A stretch of DNA of 64,000 nucleotides from NCBI RefSeq assembly GCF_000423665.1, contig NZ_KE384071.1, positions 570,765 to 634,764 on the forward strand. The letters run 5' to 3'. Positions within the stretch are counted from its first letter, which is position 1, and the number at the start of each line of letters is the position of its first letter. The stretch comes from Solirubrobacter soli DSM 22325 (GTDB lineage Bacteria; Actinomycetota; Thermoleophilia; Solirubrobacterales; Solirubrobacteraceae). Position numbers and translations under genes: made by a program. Positions 17,522 through 26,560 of this stretch are shown piece by piece. The notes below the pieces were generated by a model. That model saw nothing but the letters and a program-made list of their open reading frames with translations. It ran no database searches and had not been told where the DNA came from.

Positions 17522-19549
17522 ATGACTGGCAGGCGACGGGTGTTGGCGGCGTTGATGGCGGCCGTCGGGGTCGCGGGTGCTGGTGCGGGGACGGCGTCCG
17601 CGGCGTGGACGGGACTGCCGGACCTCGTCGTGAACGCGCCGGGGCACGCGATCGACGGTCCCGCCGTGGCGATGGCGCGCGACGGGACGGCGTTCGTGGC
17701 CGTCGCGCACTTCGACGGCGCGCACACCCGCGTCGGGGTCGCGCAGCACAGCGCCGGCGGTGGGTTCGGGGCGGTGCGCGACCTCTCTCCCGCCGGAGCC
17801 GATGCGAGCGATCCGCAGATCGCGGTGGACCGGCAGGGGAACGCGACGCTCGCGTACGTCGACGCGGGCGGCGTCGAGACACGCTTCCGGCCAGTCGGCG
17901 GTGACTGGGGCGCGGTGAACGGGCCGCTGTCGCCGGCGAGCGGGTTCGACATCAGCCTGGCCGTCGGCGACAACGGCGCGGCGGTCGTGGCGTGGTGGGC
18001 GCATCTCGCCGGGTCCGCGCTGCAGGTCCAGGCCGCCGTCCGCGCGCCGCGGGCGGCGAGCTTCGGCGCGATGCTGCCGCTGTCGATCAATGACGGCAGC
18101 ACGCGCTGCCCGGGCACCCACGTCGCCATGGACGCGGCGGGCGACGCGGCCGCGATCTGGACGCGACGCACGACCGGCGGCAACTACATCGTCGAGACGG
18201 CGACGAAGGCGGCCGGCGCGGCGGCCTTCGCCCCGGTCAACGGCGAGGCGCGCTCGGCGACGAACGCCTTCTCCCCCTGCAACACCGCGATCGCGATGAC
18301 GCCCGCGGGACGGGTCACCGCGCTGTGGGACGCGTCAGGGCCGGGGAACGACCTGGTCGCGAACGTCGCCTTCGCGGACCGGAGCGCCCCGTTCGCGTCG
18401 GGGGTCTGGACCGCGGCCGCGAAGCTGTCGATCGCGACCGACTCCTCCGGGCGGCCGGCGTTCTCGCTCGATGACGCGGGCAACATGGCGGCGACGTGGA
18501 TCGATCGCGGGACGGGGCAGATCCTCTCCTCGGTCCGCACGGGCCTCGGTGGCTTCTCGGTCCCGAAGCCGTTGTCGGGTTCGACGGACACGGGAGACCA
18601 TGCGGTCGGCTCGGGCGCCAACGGCGACGCGATCGCCGTGTGGGTCGCCGAGTCCAACGGCAGCGACGCGGTCTTCGCCGCGCGCCGCACGGGCGCGGCC
18701 GAGCTCGGCGGCGTGACCCCGGTGGCGACGTCGTCCCCCACCGGCGGGCGCCTCTTCTACCGCTCGCCGAACGTGGCAATCGACGATCAGGGCAACGCCT
18801 TCGCGGTCTGGCAGCGCGTCGACTCCGGCGACACGTCGGACACCTACAGCGCGCAGGTCGCCGCGTTCGACCCCGTGCCGCCGATGCTTGACGCGGTCGG
18901 CGTTCCCGCCGCCGCCACGGCGACGCAGGCGGTCGGCATGTCCGCGGCCGCGAGCGACCGGATGTCCAGCCCGGCGATCCACTTCGACTTCGGCGACGGC
19001 TCCGGCGCGGACGGCCCCACCGTGCAGCACGTCTATGCGGCGCCCGGTACCTACACGGTGACCGTCACCGCCACCGACCAGGCCGGGAACCACACGTCCG
19101 CGAGCACGACGATCGCCGTCGGCCCGGCGCCGGTCGTCGTGGTCCCCGGCCCGCCGGCCCCGGCGACACCCGCCACGCCCAGCGGTCCGCAGAACATCCT
19201 GGACGTCAGCGGCTTGAGCTGGGACCGCCTCAAGAACGGCGACACGCGGCTGACGAAGCTGGTGATCACGGGGCTGACGGGCCAGGAGACGGTCCGCCTC
19301 GCGTGCACGGGCAAGCACAAGGGCTGCCGCAAGTCGGCGACGCGGACGATCGGCAAGCACGGTGCCACGCTCACGCTGACCAAGTACGTGAAGGGCATGG
19401 AGCTCAAGCCCAAGGCGGTGCTGACCGTCACCGCCAGCCGGCCGGGCTTCATCACGCGGACGATCAGCTACACGATGATCAAGCACAGAGACCCGCGGAA
19501 GAGCACGCGCTGCACCGCCCCTGGAGCCAAGAAGGCGACGGCCTGCTGA
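17522..19549 (+). CDS. Secreted repeat (propeller-like) protein with PKD domain
   Basis: A 675-residue protein with a signal peptide (residues 1-28, ending in ASA-A). Residues 40-455 contain recurring blocks of the VAMARDGTAFVAVAHFDG / IAVDRQGNATLAYVD / SLDDAGNMAATWIDR type, as in beta-propellers of secreted actinobacterial proteins. A PKD domain lies at about 460-540 (IHFDFGDGSGADGPTVQHVY, GTYTVTVTATDQAGN), then a proline-rich linker and a basic C-terminal domain with three Cys. No catalytic motif was recognised. Its stop codon and that of the convergent gene share the palindrome TGATCA at 19547-19552, so the two genes end back to back with no spacer. Confidence 0.75.
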   Translation: MTGRRRVLAALMAAVGVAGAGAGTASAAWTGLPDLVVNAPGHAIDGPAVAMARDGTAFVAVAHFDGAHTRVGVAQHSAGGGFGAVRDLSPAGADASDPQIAVDRQGNATLAYVDAGGVETRFRPVGGDWGAVNGPLSPASGFDISLAVGDNGAAVVAWWAHLAGSALQVQAAVRAPRAASFGAMLPLSINDGSTRCPGTHVAMDAAGDAAAIWTRRTTGGNYIVETATKAAGAAAFAPVNGEARSATNAFSPCNTAIAMTPAGRVTALWDASGPGNDLVANVAFADRSAPFASGVWTAAAKLSIATDSSGRPAFSLDDAGNMAATWIDRGTGQILSSVRTGLGGFSVPKPLSGSTDTGDHAVGSGANGDAIAVWVAESNGSDAVFAARRTGAAELGGVTPVATSSPTGGRLFYRSPNVAIDDQGNAFAVWQRVDSGDTSDTYSAQVAAFDPVPPMLDAVGVPAAATATQAVGMSAAASDRMSSPAIHFDFGDGSGADGPTVQHVYAAPGTYTVTVTATDQAGNHTSASTTIAVGPAPVVVVPGPPAPATPATPSGPQNILDVSGLSWDRLKNGDTRLTKLVITGLTGQETVRLACTGKHKGCRKSATRTIGKHGATLTLTKYVKGMELKPKAVLTVTASRPGFITRTISYTMIKHRDPRKSTRCTAPGAKKATAC

Positions 19550-20884
19550 TCAGCGGACACGCGACGTCGCACGCACGTAGCCCGCCTTGGTCGCCGACGC
19601 GCGGCCCGAGTGCCGTGTCGTGATCGTCGCCGTGCCCGCGGCGTCGGTCACCCCATGCCGGCCGGCGAGCGTCACCCGCGCGCCCGCCACCGGGTCGCCG
19701 GCGTCGGTGACCGTGAGCTCGACCTTGCCGTGAGCACGCCTGGCCGCGAGCGACAGGCCGGGGCGCAGCCGGCTGTAGAAGGTCTGCACGCCGCGGCCGC
19801 CGGTCGGCTCGAAGCCCGCCAGCACGTCGAGGACGCCCGCCTGCGCGTTCGCCGCGAGCTTGTAGACGGTCGCCGTGCCGGGCAGCACGGGGATCGAGGT
19901 GGTCGCGCCCCAGCGCGTGTCCGTGCGGTCCGAGCGCCGCGCGAAGACCCGCCCGCGAGCGGTCCAGGTCACCCAGAGGCGACCGTCGGGCGTGGTGCTG
20001 ATCGCGGGGACACGCAGGCCTTCGACGTCCTTGGCGACGGTCTTCGCGCCCGCGCCGACGCGCCAGACGAGCAGCGTTCTCGCCCCCGGGCCGCCGCCGG
20101 GGTACGCCGCGAAGACGCCGGAGGCGGTGGCGGCGAGGCCGATGCGCTGGTCGGGCGCCACGCTGTCGGCCGTGCCGGGCATGCGCATGGCGGAGCCGCT
20201 CGGCGCGCCCGTGGCCTGGTCGATCGCCTGCGCCCAGACCCCTTCGCGGCCGCTCGCGTTGCTGTACCAGGCGGCGTCGAGGACACTGCCGCTGAGTGCG
20301 AGGCTCGGCTCGTAGCCGCAGCAGTCCGCGCCTTGGAGGTTCGCGGCCGGCGTCGAGGGGTCGGCGCCGCGGTGCACGAACAGGCCGTAGGTCGTGCCCC
20401 AGGCGACGTAGGGGGTCGCGCCGTCCGCGCCGACGGCGCCGCCCACCGGGTCGGCGAAGCCCGCGCCGGTCGCGACATCGCCCGGCGTCAGCTCCCAGCT
20501 GTCCCCGTCGTCGTCCGAGGTCCAGCGGGCGAGGCTCTGGATCGGGTCCGCGGCGTCGATCGAGCGCTGCGCGGCCGCGTAGAGCTGCAGCTGGCCGCTC
20601 GCCGTGCGCACGAGCGTCGGGCTGCCGATGCCCGCCCACCCCTGGGCCAGCAGCTGCCCGCCACCGTCGACGACGCCGCCGGGCGAGATGATCGTGTGGT
20701 TGAGCTCGTAGCTCGTCGCGTCGGGTTGGCGACGCCACGCGACGTGCAGGCGGCCGTCGGGCGTGCGGGCGAGCCCGACCTCGTCGGTGTTGGACGCGCC
20801 GGCGTCAGTGACGGGCTCCCAACGCGCCTGGGCGGCGGCGGGCAGGACGAGCAGGGCGACGATCGCGGGGAGGAGGAAACGCAT
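19550..20884 (-). CDS. Secreted BNR/sialidase-like propeller protein
   Basis: A 444-residue protein with signal peptide (residues 1-20, ending in AQA). Repeats such as LARTPDGRLHVAWRR, SLARWTSDDDGDSWELTP (a BNR-type S-x-D-x-G-x-x-W box) and ISTTPDGRLWVTWTAR indicate a six-bladed propeller. The C-terminal 70 residues (GKVELTVTDAGDPVAGARVTLAGRHGVTDAAGTATI) resemble a carboxypeptidase-regulatory-like/CNA-B beta-sandwich. No sialidase arginine triad can be claimed by eye. Function unknown; extracellular. Confidence 0.7.
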   Translation of the reverse strand: MRFLLPAIVALLVLPAAAQARWEPVTDAGASNTDEVGLARTPDGRLHVAWRRQPDATSYELNHTIISPGGVVDGGGQLLAQGWAGIGSPTLVRTASGQLQLYAAAQRSIDAADPIQSLARWTSDDDGDSWELTPGDVATGAGFADPVGGAVGADGATPYVAWGTTYGLFVHRGADPSTPAANLQGADCCGYEPSLALSGSVLDAAWYSNASGREGVWAQAIDQATGAPSGSAMRMPGTADSVAPDQRIGLAATASGVFAAYPGGGPGARTLLVWRVGAGAKTVAKDVEGLRVPAISTTPDGRLWVTWTARGRVFARRSDRTDTRWGATTSIPVLPGTATVYKLAANAQAGVLDVLAGFEPTGGRGVQTFYSRLRPGLSLAARRAHGKVELTVTDAGDPVAGARVTLAGRHGVTDAAGTATITTRHSGRASATKAGYVRATSRVR

Positions 20885-20887
20885 GAA

Positions 20888-20911
20888 GGGACAACCCGCT
20901 CGGGGCGTCCC
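20888..20911 (-). promoter_or_regulatory. Nested hairpin just upstream of the 20884 start codon
   Basis: GGGAC and GTCCC arms enclose a second CCC/GGG stem around a GCTC loop. On the minus strand the hairpin follows the methyltransferase stop at 20915 and ends 4 bases before the next ATG. It could be a terminator or could limit ribosome access; no Shine-Dalgarno sequence is visible between it and the ATG. Confidence 0.35.
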
Positions 20912-20914
20912 GCA

Positions 20915-21817
20915 TTACGCTCCGACGCGCCGGAACACGTAGACCGCGGCCTCGAGCTCAGGCGGGAGGACGAGGCGGCTGAGCTCCTCGTCGTGCGTCA
21001 TCGCGAACGTCTCCTGCGCCTCGTACGCGTCCCCGTCGCCCGCGGCGAAGCGGTGCCGGCTGGAGACCACGACGTAGAGCTCGACGCTGTCGGTGCTGAA
21101 GACCTCGCGCTCGAAGGCGTTGCCGGCGGGCGGCCAGGAGCACACCACGGCGCGCGGGCGGCGGCGCCGCAGCGACTCGCGCGCGTCCTCCTTGATCACG
21201 GCGTCGGGGAACGCGACGTCCTTCCAGCTGTGGTCGTCGGTGGCGACGATGCTCGCTCCGGCCGCGGCGAGGAAGCGCGTGAGCGTCCCGTCGCCGGCGG
21301 CGATCTCGACGCACTCGCGGTCGCCGATCAGCGCCGCCATCCGCTCGATCAGCGGCTTGGAGTAGAAGCAGTAGATGCCCTTCGGGGCGACGAGCGGCAT
21401 CAGGAAGCGGCGTTGCCAGAGCAGCGGCCAGAGCAGGCGGAAGCGGCGGAGCGCCACCGGCTTGCGCACCAGTCCCTGCTCGAACAGCAGCCACTGGGCG
21501 ATGGTGCCGTTGATGCGGTTCAAGCGCACGTGCCCGTCCGTGACGCCGGTGGCGGCGGCCAGGCTGAGGCTGCGCGCGGCGAGCACCGCCATCCGGTGCC
21601 GGACGTCGCTATGCGCGTCGCGGCCGCGGCGTTCGCGTCGATTGGCGGCGCTCGTCGACTGGACGTACTCGCCGAGTGCGCGCGGCCCGCGTGGGACGAC
21701 GGCCGCGAGGTCGTGCTGGACCGTGGACCAATCCTCCGGAAACGCCTCCTTGAGCGCGTCCAGCGAGGGCTCGCCGGCGAGCCAGGCGCGGACGTCGTCC
21801 GGGCGGCGCGTGCTCAT
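20915..21817 (-). CDS. Putative SAM-dependent methyltransferase
   Basis: A 300-residue protein. A Rossmann-type motif I is visible near residue 170 (CVEIAAGDGTLTRFL), followed by an acidic strand end (IVATDDHSWKD) and a motif IV-like VVCSWPPAGNAFE. Upstream of the Rossmann part is a helical region with LWPLLWQRRFLMPLVAPKGIYCFYSK. The substrate cannot be told. The ATG at 21817 is the first in frame. It is transcribed away from the Gfo/Idh/MocA gene's 3' end (22-bp gap) and may share its transcript. Confidence 0.6.
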   Translation of the reverse strand: MSTRRPDDVRAWLAGEPSLDALKEAFPEDWSTVQHDLAAVVPRGPRALGEYVQSTSAANRRERRGRDAHSDVRHRMAVLAARSLSLAAATGVTDGHVRLNRINGTIAQWLLFEQGLVRKPVALRRFRLLWPLLWQRRFLMPLVAPKGIYCFYSKPLIERMAALIGDRECVEIAAGDGTLTRFLAAAGASIVATDDHSWKDVAFPDAVIKEDARESLRRRRPRAVVCSWPPAGNAFEREVFSTDSVELYVVVSSRHRFAAGDGDAYEAQETFAMTHDEELSRLVLPPELEAAVYVFRRVGA

Positions 21818-21838
21818 GGCGCGGAACGCTAACGGTTT

Positions 21839-23074
21839 TCATTCGCCAGGACCGTAAGCGAGGGTGACGACGCGGCGCTCGCGCCGGGCTTGCTCGGCGG
21901 CGAAGGCGATCCGGTGGGACTCGAGGGTCTCCCGAGGCGTGGTGGGGATCATCGCCGGGTCGCCGGCCGCGACCGCGGCGAGGAAGTCGGCCATGACACC
22001 GTCGTCGCCACCGCCGTGGCCCGTGGGGATCTCGCCGTCGGAGTGGATGCCGCTGTGGTGGCGGGTCGTGGACTCGGTGAGGAAGTCGTAGACCTCGACC
22101 ATGTTGCCGTCGCCGCGAAGTTCCCCGCGGGTGCCGAAGATGCGGGTCTCGCGGTCGCGCATGCGGGTGAAGCCGGTCATCGTGAGCGTCGCGGTGGCGC
22201 CGTTCTCGTACTGCAGCGAGACGACCTGGTGGTCGACGACGTCGTTGTCGCACGCCCACACGCAGCGGCCGTACGGTCCGTCGCGAAGCGCGCGGGCGAT
22301 GTTCTCGCGCGTCGGCGGCCAGGCGACGACGTCGACCGGCCAGTCCGTCACGCCCCGTTCGAGGTAGAGCCGCTTCGCGGAGTACGCGCACGCCGGCTCG
22401 ATGTCACACGCCACGCAACGGTCTCCCGCTCCCGCCGGGCGCTCCTCGCGGCGGAAGTGCATCAGCCCGCCGAAGGAGGACACGGCGACGCAGCGGCGGC
22501 CGACCAGGTACGACAGCCAGTCGAGGTCATGGCAGCACTTGGCCAGCAGCATCGGCGCGGCGTCGGCCTCGCGACGCCAGTTCCCGCGCACGTAGGAGTG
22601 CGCCTGATGCCAGAAGCCGACGGGCTCGAGGTGCTCGATGCTGACGATCTCGCCGATCGCGCCGCTGTCGAGGACCCGCTTCACCAAGCGCGTGTAGGCC
22701 GTGTAGCGCAACACGTGGGCGACCGCGGCGACGACGCCCGCCCGCTCGACGGCTTCGACGATCCGCGCGCAGTCCTCCTCGCTCGTCGCCAGCGGCTTCT
22801 CGATCAGTAGCGCGTAGCCGGCGTCTGCGCACGCGATCGCCGGCTCGGTGTGATCGCGGTCGGGCGTCGCGATGACGACGGCGTCGGCGAGCTTCGGTCG
22901 CGCCAGCGCTTCGCGCCAGTCCGCGAAGCGGTGCTCGACGGCGTGCCGCGAGCGGTACGCCTCGCGCGGCTCCGCGACCGCGACCACCTCCGCCTCGTCG
23001 GGATGGCGGCGCGCGTAGTCGGCGAACGCGCTCCCGCGCGATCCGGCACCGACGATCAACAGGGTGACGGGCAT
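21839..23074 (-). CDS. Gfo/Idh/MocA-family NAD(P)-dependent oxidoreductase
   Basis: A 411-residue protein with an N-terminal Rossmann fold (LLIVGAGSRGSAFADYARRH), the family motif IEKPLATSEEDCARIV near residue 95, and the AHVLRYTAYTRLVKRVL region. Residues 210-240 carry a Cys cluster (CVACDIEPACAYSAKRLYL), which could bind a metal and is found in a subset of this family. The C-terminal domain binds the sugar or polyol-like substrate. The ATG at 23074 lies 2 bases after the TetR stop, so the two are co-transcribed from the promoter region at about 23641-23700. The substrate is not predictable. Confidence 0.85.
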   Translation of the reverse strand: MPVTLLIVGAGSRGSAFADYARRHPDEAEVVAVAEPREAYRSRHAVEHRFADWREALARPKLADAVVIATPDRDHTEPAIACADAGYALLIEKPLATSEEDCARIVEAVERAGVVAAVAHVLRYTAYTRLVKRVLDSGAIGEIVSIEHLEPVGFWHQAHSYVRGNWRREADAAPMLLAKCCHDLDWLSYLVGRRCVAVSSFGGLMHFRREERPAGAGDRCVACDIEPACAYSAKRLYLERGVTDWPVDVVAWPPTRENIARALRDGPYGRCVWACDNDVVDHQVVSLQYENGATATLTMTGFTRMRDRETRIFGTRGELRGDGNMVEVYDFLTESTTRHHSGIHSDGEIPTGHGGGDDGVMADFLAAVAAGDPAMIPTTPRETLESHRIAFAAEQARRERRVVTLAYGPGE

Positions 23075-23076
23075 GG

Positions 23077-23640
23077 CTACGTGACCGCCGCGCCGATGAA
23101 GGCGAGCGTGTCCTGTTCGAGGCGCGTCTTCTCGGCGTCCGGAAGCGATTGCAGTGGACCGCGGAGCAGGACCGCGAGCCCGTGGACGGCGGCCCAGATC
23201 GGGTACTCGATGTCCGGGCGCCGGTCCGCCGCGAGGACGCCCGCGTCGACGAGGTGGTCGAGAGCCGCTCGCAGGTACTCCAGCGGCGTCGCGCGCGCCG
23301 GATGGTCGGGTGCCGCGAATGCCGTGTCGAAGAGACCCGGCTCGGTGCGCGCGAACTCCAGGTAGGCGTCGCCGACCGCCTGGAGCTCCAGCGGAGCGCC
23401 CGCGCGGCTCATACGCTCCGCGAGCATGCCGATCGCCTCGTCGCGGACCGCGGCGAGGAGCGCATCGCGGTCCGCGAAATGGCGGTAGGCGGCGTTCGGG
23501 ACGACGCCGACCATGCGGGTCACCTCGCGCAGCACGACCGCGTCCGGGCCGCCCGAGCGCGCCAGTTCGACGCCGGCGTCGACCAGCGCGGACCGAACCG
23601 TGCCACGCGGCCGCGGACCTTTGCGCCCTTCTCCTGGCAT
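23077..23640 (-). CDS. TetR/AcrR-family transcriptional regulator
   Basis: A 187-residue protein. The N-terminal HTH is seen in RSALVDAGVELARSGGPDAVVLREVTRMVGVVPNAAYRHFADRDALLAAV, quoted here in part: the recognition helix is near VGVVPNAAYRHF. The C-terminal domain (AYLEFARTEPGLFDTAF, PIWAAVHGLAVLLRGPL) is of the WHG type. Two near-identical 15-bp inverted repeats lie 15-57 bases upstream of its ATG, between it and the divergent methyltransferase, so it very likely represses both directions. The ligand is unknown. Confidence 0.9.
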   Translation of the reverse strand: MPGEGRKGPRPRGTVRSALVDAGVELARSGGPDAVVLREVTRMVGVVPNAAYRHFADRDALLAAVRDEAIGMLAERMSRAGAPLELQAVGDAYLEFARTEPGLFDTAFAAPDHPARATPLEYLRAALDHLVDAGVLAADRRPDIEYPIWAAVHGLAVLLRGPLQSLPDAEKTRLEQDTLAFIGAAVT

Positions 23641-23654
23641 TCGCGCGAAGCATA

Positions 23655-23697
23655 GTGGACAGCGTCCACATCGGTGCGTATAGTGGACAGTGTCCAC
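23655..23697. promoter_or_regulatory. Paired TetR-type operators overlapping a -35/-10 promoter
   Basis: Two copies of ATAGTGGACAG(C/T)GTCCACA occur with dyad cores at 23655-23669 and 23683-23697. Arms GTGGAC/GTCCAC flank a 3-bp centre, and the centres are 28 bp apart. On the plus strand TGGACA (23656-23661) and TATAGT (23679-23684) are spaced by exactly 17 bp, forming a good housekeeping promoter for the gene at 23710. Each hexamer is embedded in one operator, so bound repressor would block both. Confidence 0.8.
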
Positions 23698-23709
23698 AAG
23701 GAGACGCAC

Positions 23710-24519
23710 ATGACGACCATCCCGTACGCCACCGGCCGCGCCCGCGCCGACATCGAGCGCGCCTTGGGCAACCGGCTCGAGACGCTGCAACCGTCCGACC
23801 TCGCCCTGCTCGAGGACTTCCACAGCCTCGGCCGGCTCGCCACGGTCGCGCTCGTCGAGCTCGCGCAGGTCAGCGCGAGCGACCGCGTGCTCGACGCCGG
23901 CACGGGCATCGGCGGAACCGCGCGGCTGATCGCCGCCGAGCGCGGCGCCCACGTCACCGCCGTCGACATCACGCCCGAGTACTGCGACGTCGCCGCGTGG
24001 CTCAACGACGCGGTCGGCCTCGGCGACAGGATCGACGTCCGCACCGCCGACGTGACCGCACTCCCGTTCGAGGACGCGTCCTTCGACGTGATCTTCAGCC
24101 AGCACGTCCAGATGAACATCGCGGACAAGCACCGGCTCTACGCCGAGGCGCGCCGCGTCCTCGCACCCGGTGGGCGGCTCGCGCTCTGGGACGTGACCGC
24201 CGGCCCAGGCGGCCCGATCCACCTGCCCGTGCCGTGGGCGACGGCCCCCGAGCAGAGCCACCTCGTCACCCCCGAGCAGCTCAACGCGCTGCTCACCGAC
24301 GCGGGCTTCGCGCCCACCCACTTCAACGACCTCACCGAACCGGCCGGAGCGGCGATGCGCGAGCTCTTCGCCCGCGACCAACCGCCGCTCGGCCTGCACG
24401 TGTTCCTCCCGGACTTCCCGACCAAGGCGGCGAACCTCGGACGCAACCTCGCCGAGAACCGCGCGCGGCTCATCCAGGCCGTGTGTGACGTGGCGCACAC
24501 GCAACGCTCTGGAATGTGA
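23710..24519 (+). CDS. Class I SAM-dependent methyltransferase (TetR-controlled)
   Basis: A 269-residue protein. The start at 23710 follows an AAGGAG ribosome binding site at 8 bases. Motif I is RVLDAGTGIGGTARLIAAE near residue 62, then VTAVDITPEYC, TADVTALPFEDASFDVIFSQ (motifs II-III) and RVLAPGGRLALWDV. This is the UbiE/sarcosine-dimethylglycine methyltransferase class pattern. It is transcribed divergently from a TetR regulator through shared operators, as in detoxification or small-molecule-responsive systems; the substrate cannot be deduced. Confidence 0.87.
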   Translation: MTTIPYATGRARADIERALGNRLETLQPSDLALLEDFHSLGRLATVALVELAQVSASDRVLDAGTGIGGTARLIAAERGAHVTAVDITPEYCDVAAWLNDAVGLGDRIDVRTADVTALPFEDASFDVIFSQHVQMNIADKHRLYAEARRVLAPGGRLALWDVTAGPGGPIHLPVPWATAPEQSHLVTPEQLNALLTDAGFAPTHFNDLTEPAGAAMRELFARDQPPLGLHVFLPDFPTKAANLGRNLAENRARLIQAVCDVAHTQRSGM

Positions 24520-24636
24520 GGGCCGGGCCGGGCGTCAAACAGGGGGAAACCCCATGACGAGCCCCCGCCGCACCCTCCCGTGACCCCTGACGGAGGGCCT
24601 TCCCCCGGGCGGCTCGAGCGACTTCCAGGAGCACGA

Positions 24637-26337
24637 ATGAATCCACGACGTTCGATTGGCCGCGGCATGCTCGCGGGTACGGTGCTGGTCGCCGGCTTCG
24701 CGGCGGTCTCGACCGCGTCCGCGAGCGCGGCGGTGACGGCGACGTTCAGCAACGGCACGCTGAGCGTCACCGGCGACGCCCTCGACAACAACATCCAGCT
24801 GTCGCGCAACGCGGCGGGCCAGATCCTCGTCAACGGCGGTGCCGTGGCCGTGATCGGCGGCACGCCGACCGTGGCCAACACGACGCTGATGCAGGTCTTC
24901 GGGCTCGACGGCAACGACACGCTCTCGCTCAGCGAGGTCAACGGCGCGCTGCCGAAGGCGAACCTCTTCGGTGGAGCCGGCAACGACGTCCTCACCGGCG
25001 GCTCCGGTAACGACCAGCTCTTCGGGCAGGCGGGCAATGACACGCTGCTCGGCAAGGGCGGCAACGACTTCCTGTTCGGCGGCAACGACAACGACACGCT
25101 GACCGGCGGCGACGCGGACGACCAGGTCTTCGGCCAGAGCGGCAACGACCGGATGATCTGGAACCCGGGCGACGACACCGACCTCAACGAGGGCGGCGAC
25201 GGTACCGACACGGTCGAGGTCAACGGCGGCAACGGCGCCGAGCAGTTCACGACCACGGCCAACGGGACGCGGGTGCGCTTCGACCGGGTCAACCCGGCGC
25301 CGTTCTCGATCGACATCGGCACCTCCGAGCAGCTCACGGTCAACGCCAACGGCGGCGACGACCAGTTCTCGGCGACCGGCAACCTCGCCGCGCTGATCAA
25401 GATCACCGTCGACGGTGGTACCGGCAACGACACCCTGCTCGGCTCCAACGGCGTCGACTTCCTGCTCGGCGGCGACGGCAACGACTTCATCGACGGCAAC
25501 CAGGGCAACGACACCGCCCTGATGGGCGCCGGCGACGACACGTTCCAGTGGGATCCGGGCGACGGCTCAGACATCGTCGAGGGCCAGGACGGCACCGACC
25601 GCATGCTGTTCAACGGCGCCAACATCAACGAGCGCTTCGACGTCTCCGCCAACGGCGGCCGCGTGCGCTTCACGCGTGACGTCGCGAACATCGTGATGGA
25701 CCTCAATGACGTCGAGACCGTCGACGTCAAGGCGCTCGGCGGCGCGGACACGCTCACCGTCAACGACCTCTCCGGCACCGACGTCACGAACGTCGTCTCA
25801 GACCTCGGCGGCAATGACGGTGCCGCGGACAACGTGATCACCAACGCCACCAATGGCGACGACGTCGCCGTCGTCGCGGGCAACGCGACCACCACGCAGG
25901 TGCTCGGCCTCGCGTCCCTGGTGACCGTCAACGGCGGCATCGCGGGCATCGACCGCGTCACGGTCAACGCCCTCGCCGGCGACGACGTCGTGGACGCCTC
26001 CAGCCTCCCGGCGAACGCGCTCCTGCTGACCGTCAACGGCGGGGCGGGCGACGACGTCATCCTCGGCGGCGCCGGCAACGACACGCTCAACGGCAACGAC
26101 GGCGACGACGTCATCATCGGCGGCGCCGGCCAGGACGTCATCGACGGCGGGGCCGGCGGCAACGTCGTCATCCAGCTCCGCGCCACGACCGACAAGGTCG
26201 CGGCGGCCAAGACGGCCGGTCAGTCCTGGCTGAACCAACACGCCAAGACCGTCAACGGCAAGGTCGTGCTGCAGAACTCGGGCGAGACGTTCAAGCTGCC
26301 GCGCGCGAAGATGTCGCAGCTGACCCGCGCCGTCTAG
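24637..26337 (+). CDS. Secreted RTX (hemolysin-type calcium-binding) repeat protein
   Basis: The ATG at 24637, preceded by CAGGAG, gives a 566-residue protein with signal peptide ending ASASA. Three blocks of RTX nonapeptides are visible: near residues 105-165 (GGAGNDVLTGGSGNDQLFG), near 265-310 (GGTGNDTLLGSNGVDFLLGG) and near 470-510 (GGAGDDVILGGAGNDTLNG). They alternate with two related non-RTX segments containing RVRFDR/RVRFTRDV. RTX repeats fold into calcium-bound beta rolls. It has a Sec-type signal rather than a type I secretion tail, as is usual in actinobacteria. The C-terminal 55 residues (NQHAKTVNGKVVLQNSG) are not RTX. No enzyme domain was seen. Confidence 0.88.
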   Translation: MNPRRSIGRGMLAGTVLVAGFAAVSTASASAAVTATFSNGTLSVTGDALDNNIQLSRNAAGQILVNGGAVAVIGGTPTVANTTLMQVFGLDGNDTLSLSEVNGALPKANLFGGAGNDVLTGGSGNDQLFGQAGNDTLLGKGGNDFLFGGNDNDTLTGGDADDQVFGQSGNDRMIWNPGDDTDLNEGGDGTDTVEVNGGNGAEQFTTTANGTRVRFDRVNPAPFSIDIGTSEQLTVNANGGDDQFSATGNLAALIKITVDGGTGNDTLLGSNGVDFLLGGDGNDFIDGNQGNDTALMGAGDDTFQWDPGDGSDIVEGQDGTDRMLFNGANINERFDVSANGGRVRFTRDVANIVMDLNDVETVDVKALGGADTLTVNDLSGTDVTNVVSDLGGNDGAADNVITNATNGDDVAVVAGNATTTQVLGLASLVTVNGGIAGIDRVTVNALAGDDVVDASSLPANALLLTVNGGAGDDVILGGAGNDTLNGNDGDDVIIGGAGQDVIDGGAGGNVVIQLRATTDKVAAAKTAGQSWLNQHAKTVNGKVVLQNSGETFKLPRAKMSQLTRAV

Positions 26338-26364
26338 GAGCCTGCTGACGAATACCGGTTCGCC

Positions 26365-26385
26365 CGCTGCGGCACATCCGCAGCG
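26365..26385 (+). terminator. Hairpin downstream of the RTX gene
   Basis: CGCTGCGG and CCGCAGCG form a perfect 8-bp stem with a CACAT loop, 28 bases after the RTX stop. No T-run follows. A weaker GGCC-TAGAA-GGCC hairpin follows near 26410. Confidence 0.5.
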
Positions 26386-26469
26386 CCTCGCGCCGCCCAC
26401 GCTGCTCACGGCCTAGAAGGCCGCATCGCGAGCGCGTGCGTCCCGAGCCACTGGCGGCTGCACCACATC

Positions 26470-26544
26470 GGTCGGACCGACCATTCGTCAACAGACTCCT
26501 GAAGTTCGGGGTGCGCTCCCGATTGTCGAATCGGGAGCGCACCC
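26470..26544 (+). promoter_or_regulatory. Palindrome and long perfect inverted repeat in the TPR gene leader
   Basis: GGTCGGACCGACC (26470-26482) is a 13-bp dyad. It is followed by a 16-bp perfect inverted repeat: left arm GGGTGCGCTCCCGATT at 26509-26524, GTCG loop, right arm at 26529-26544. The repeat ends 16 bases before the ATG at 26561. As RNA it would be a very stable hairpin next to the translation start; as DNA it could be an operator. No T-run follows, so a simple terminator is less likely. Confidence 0.5.
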
Positions 26545-26560
26545 GTAGCGTCGGTGGACG

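Noticed and set aside
19547..19552. TGATCA palindrome as a regulatory site
   Set aside because: It is simply the two stop codons (TGA and its mirror TCA) of convergent genes abutting.
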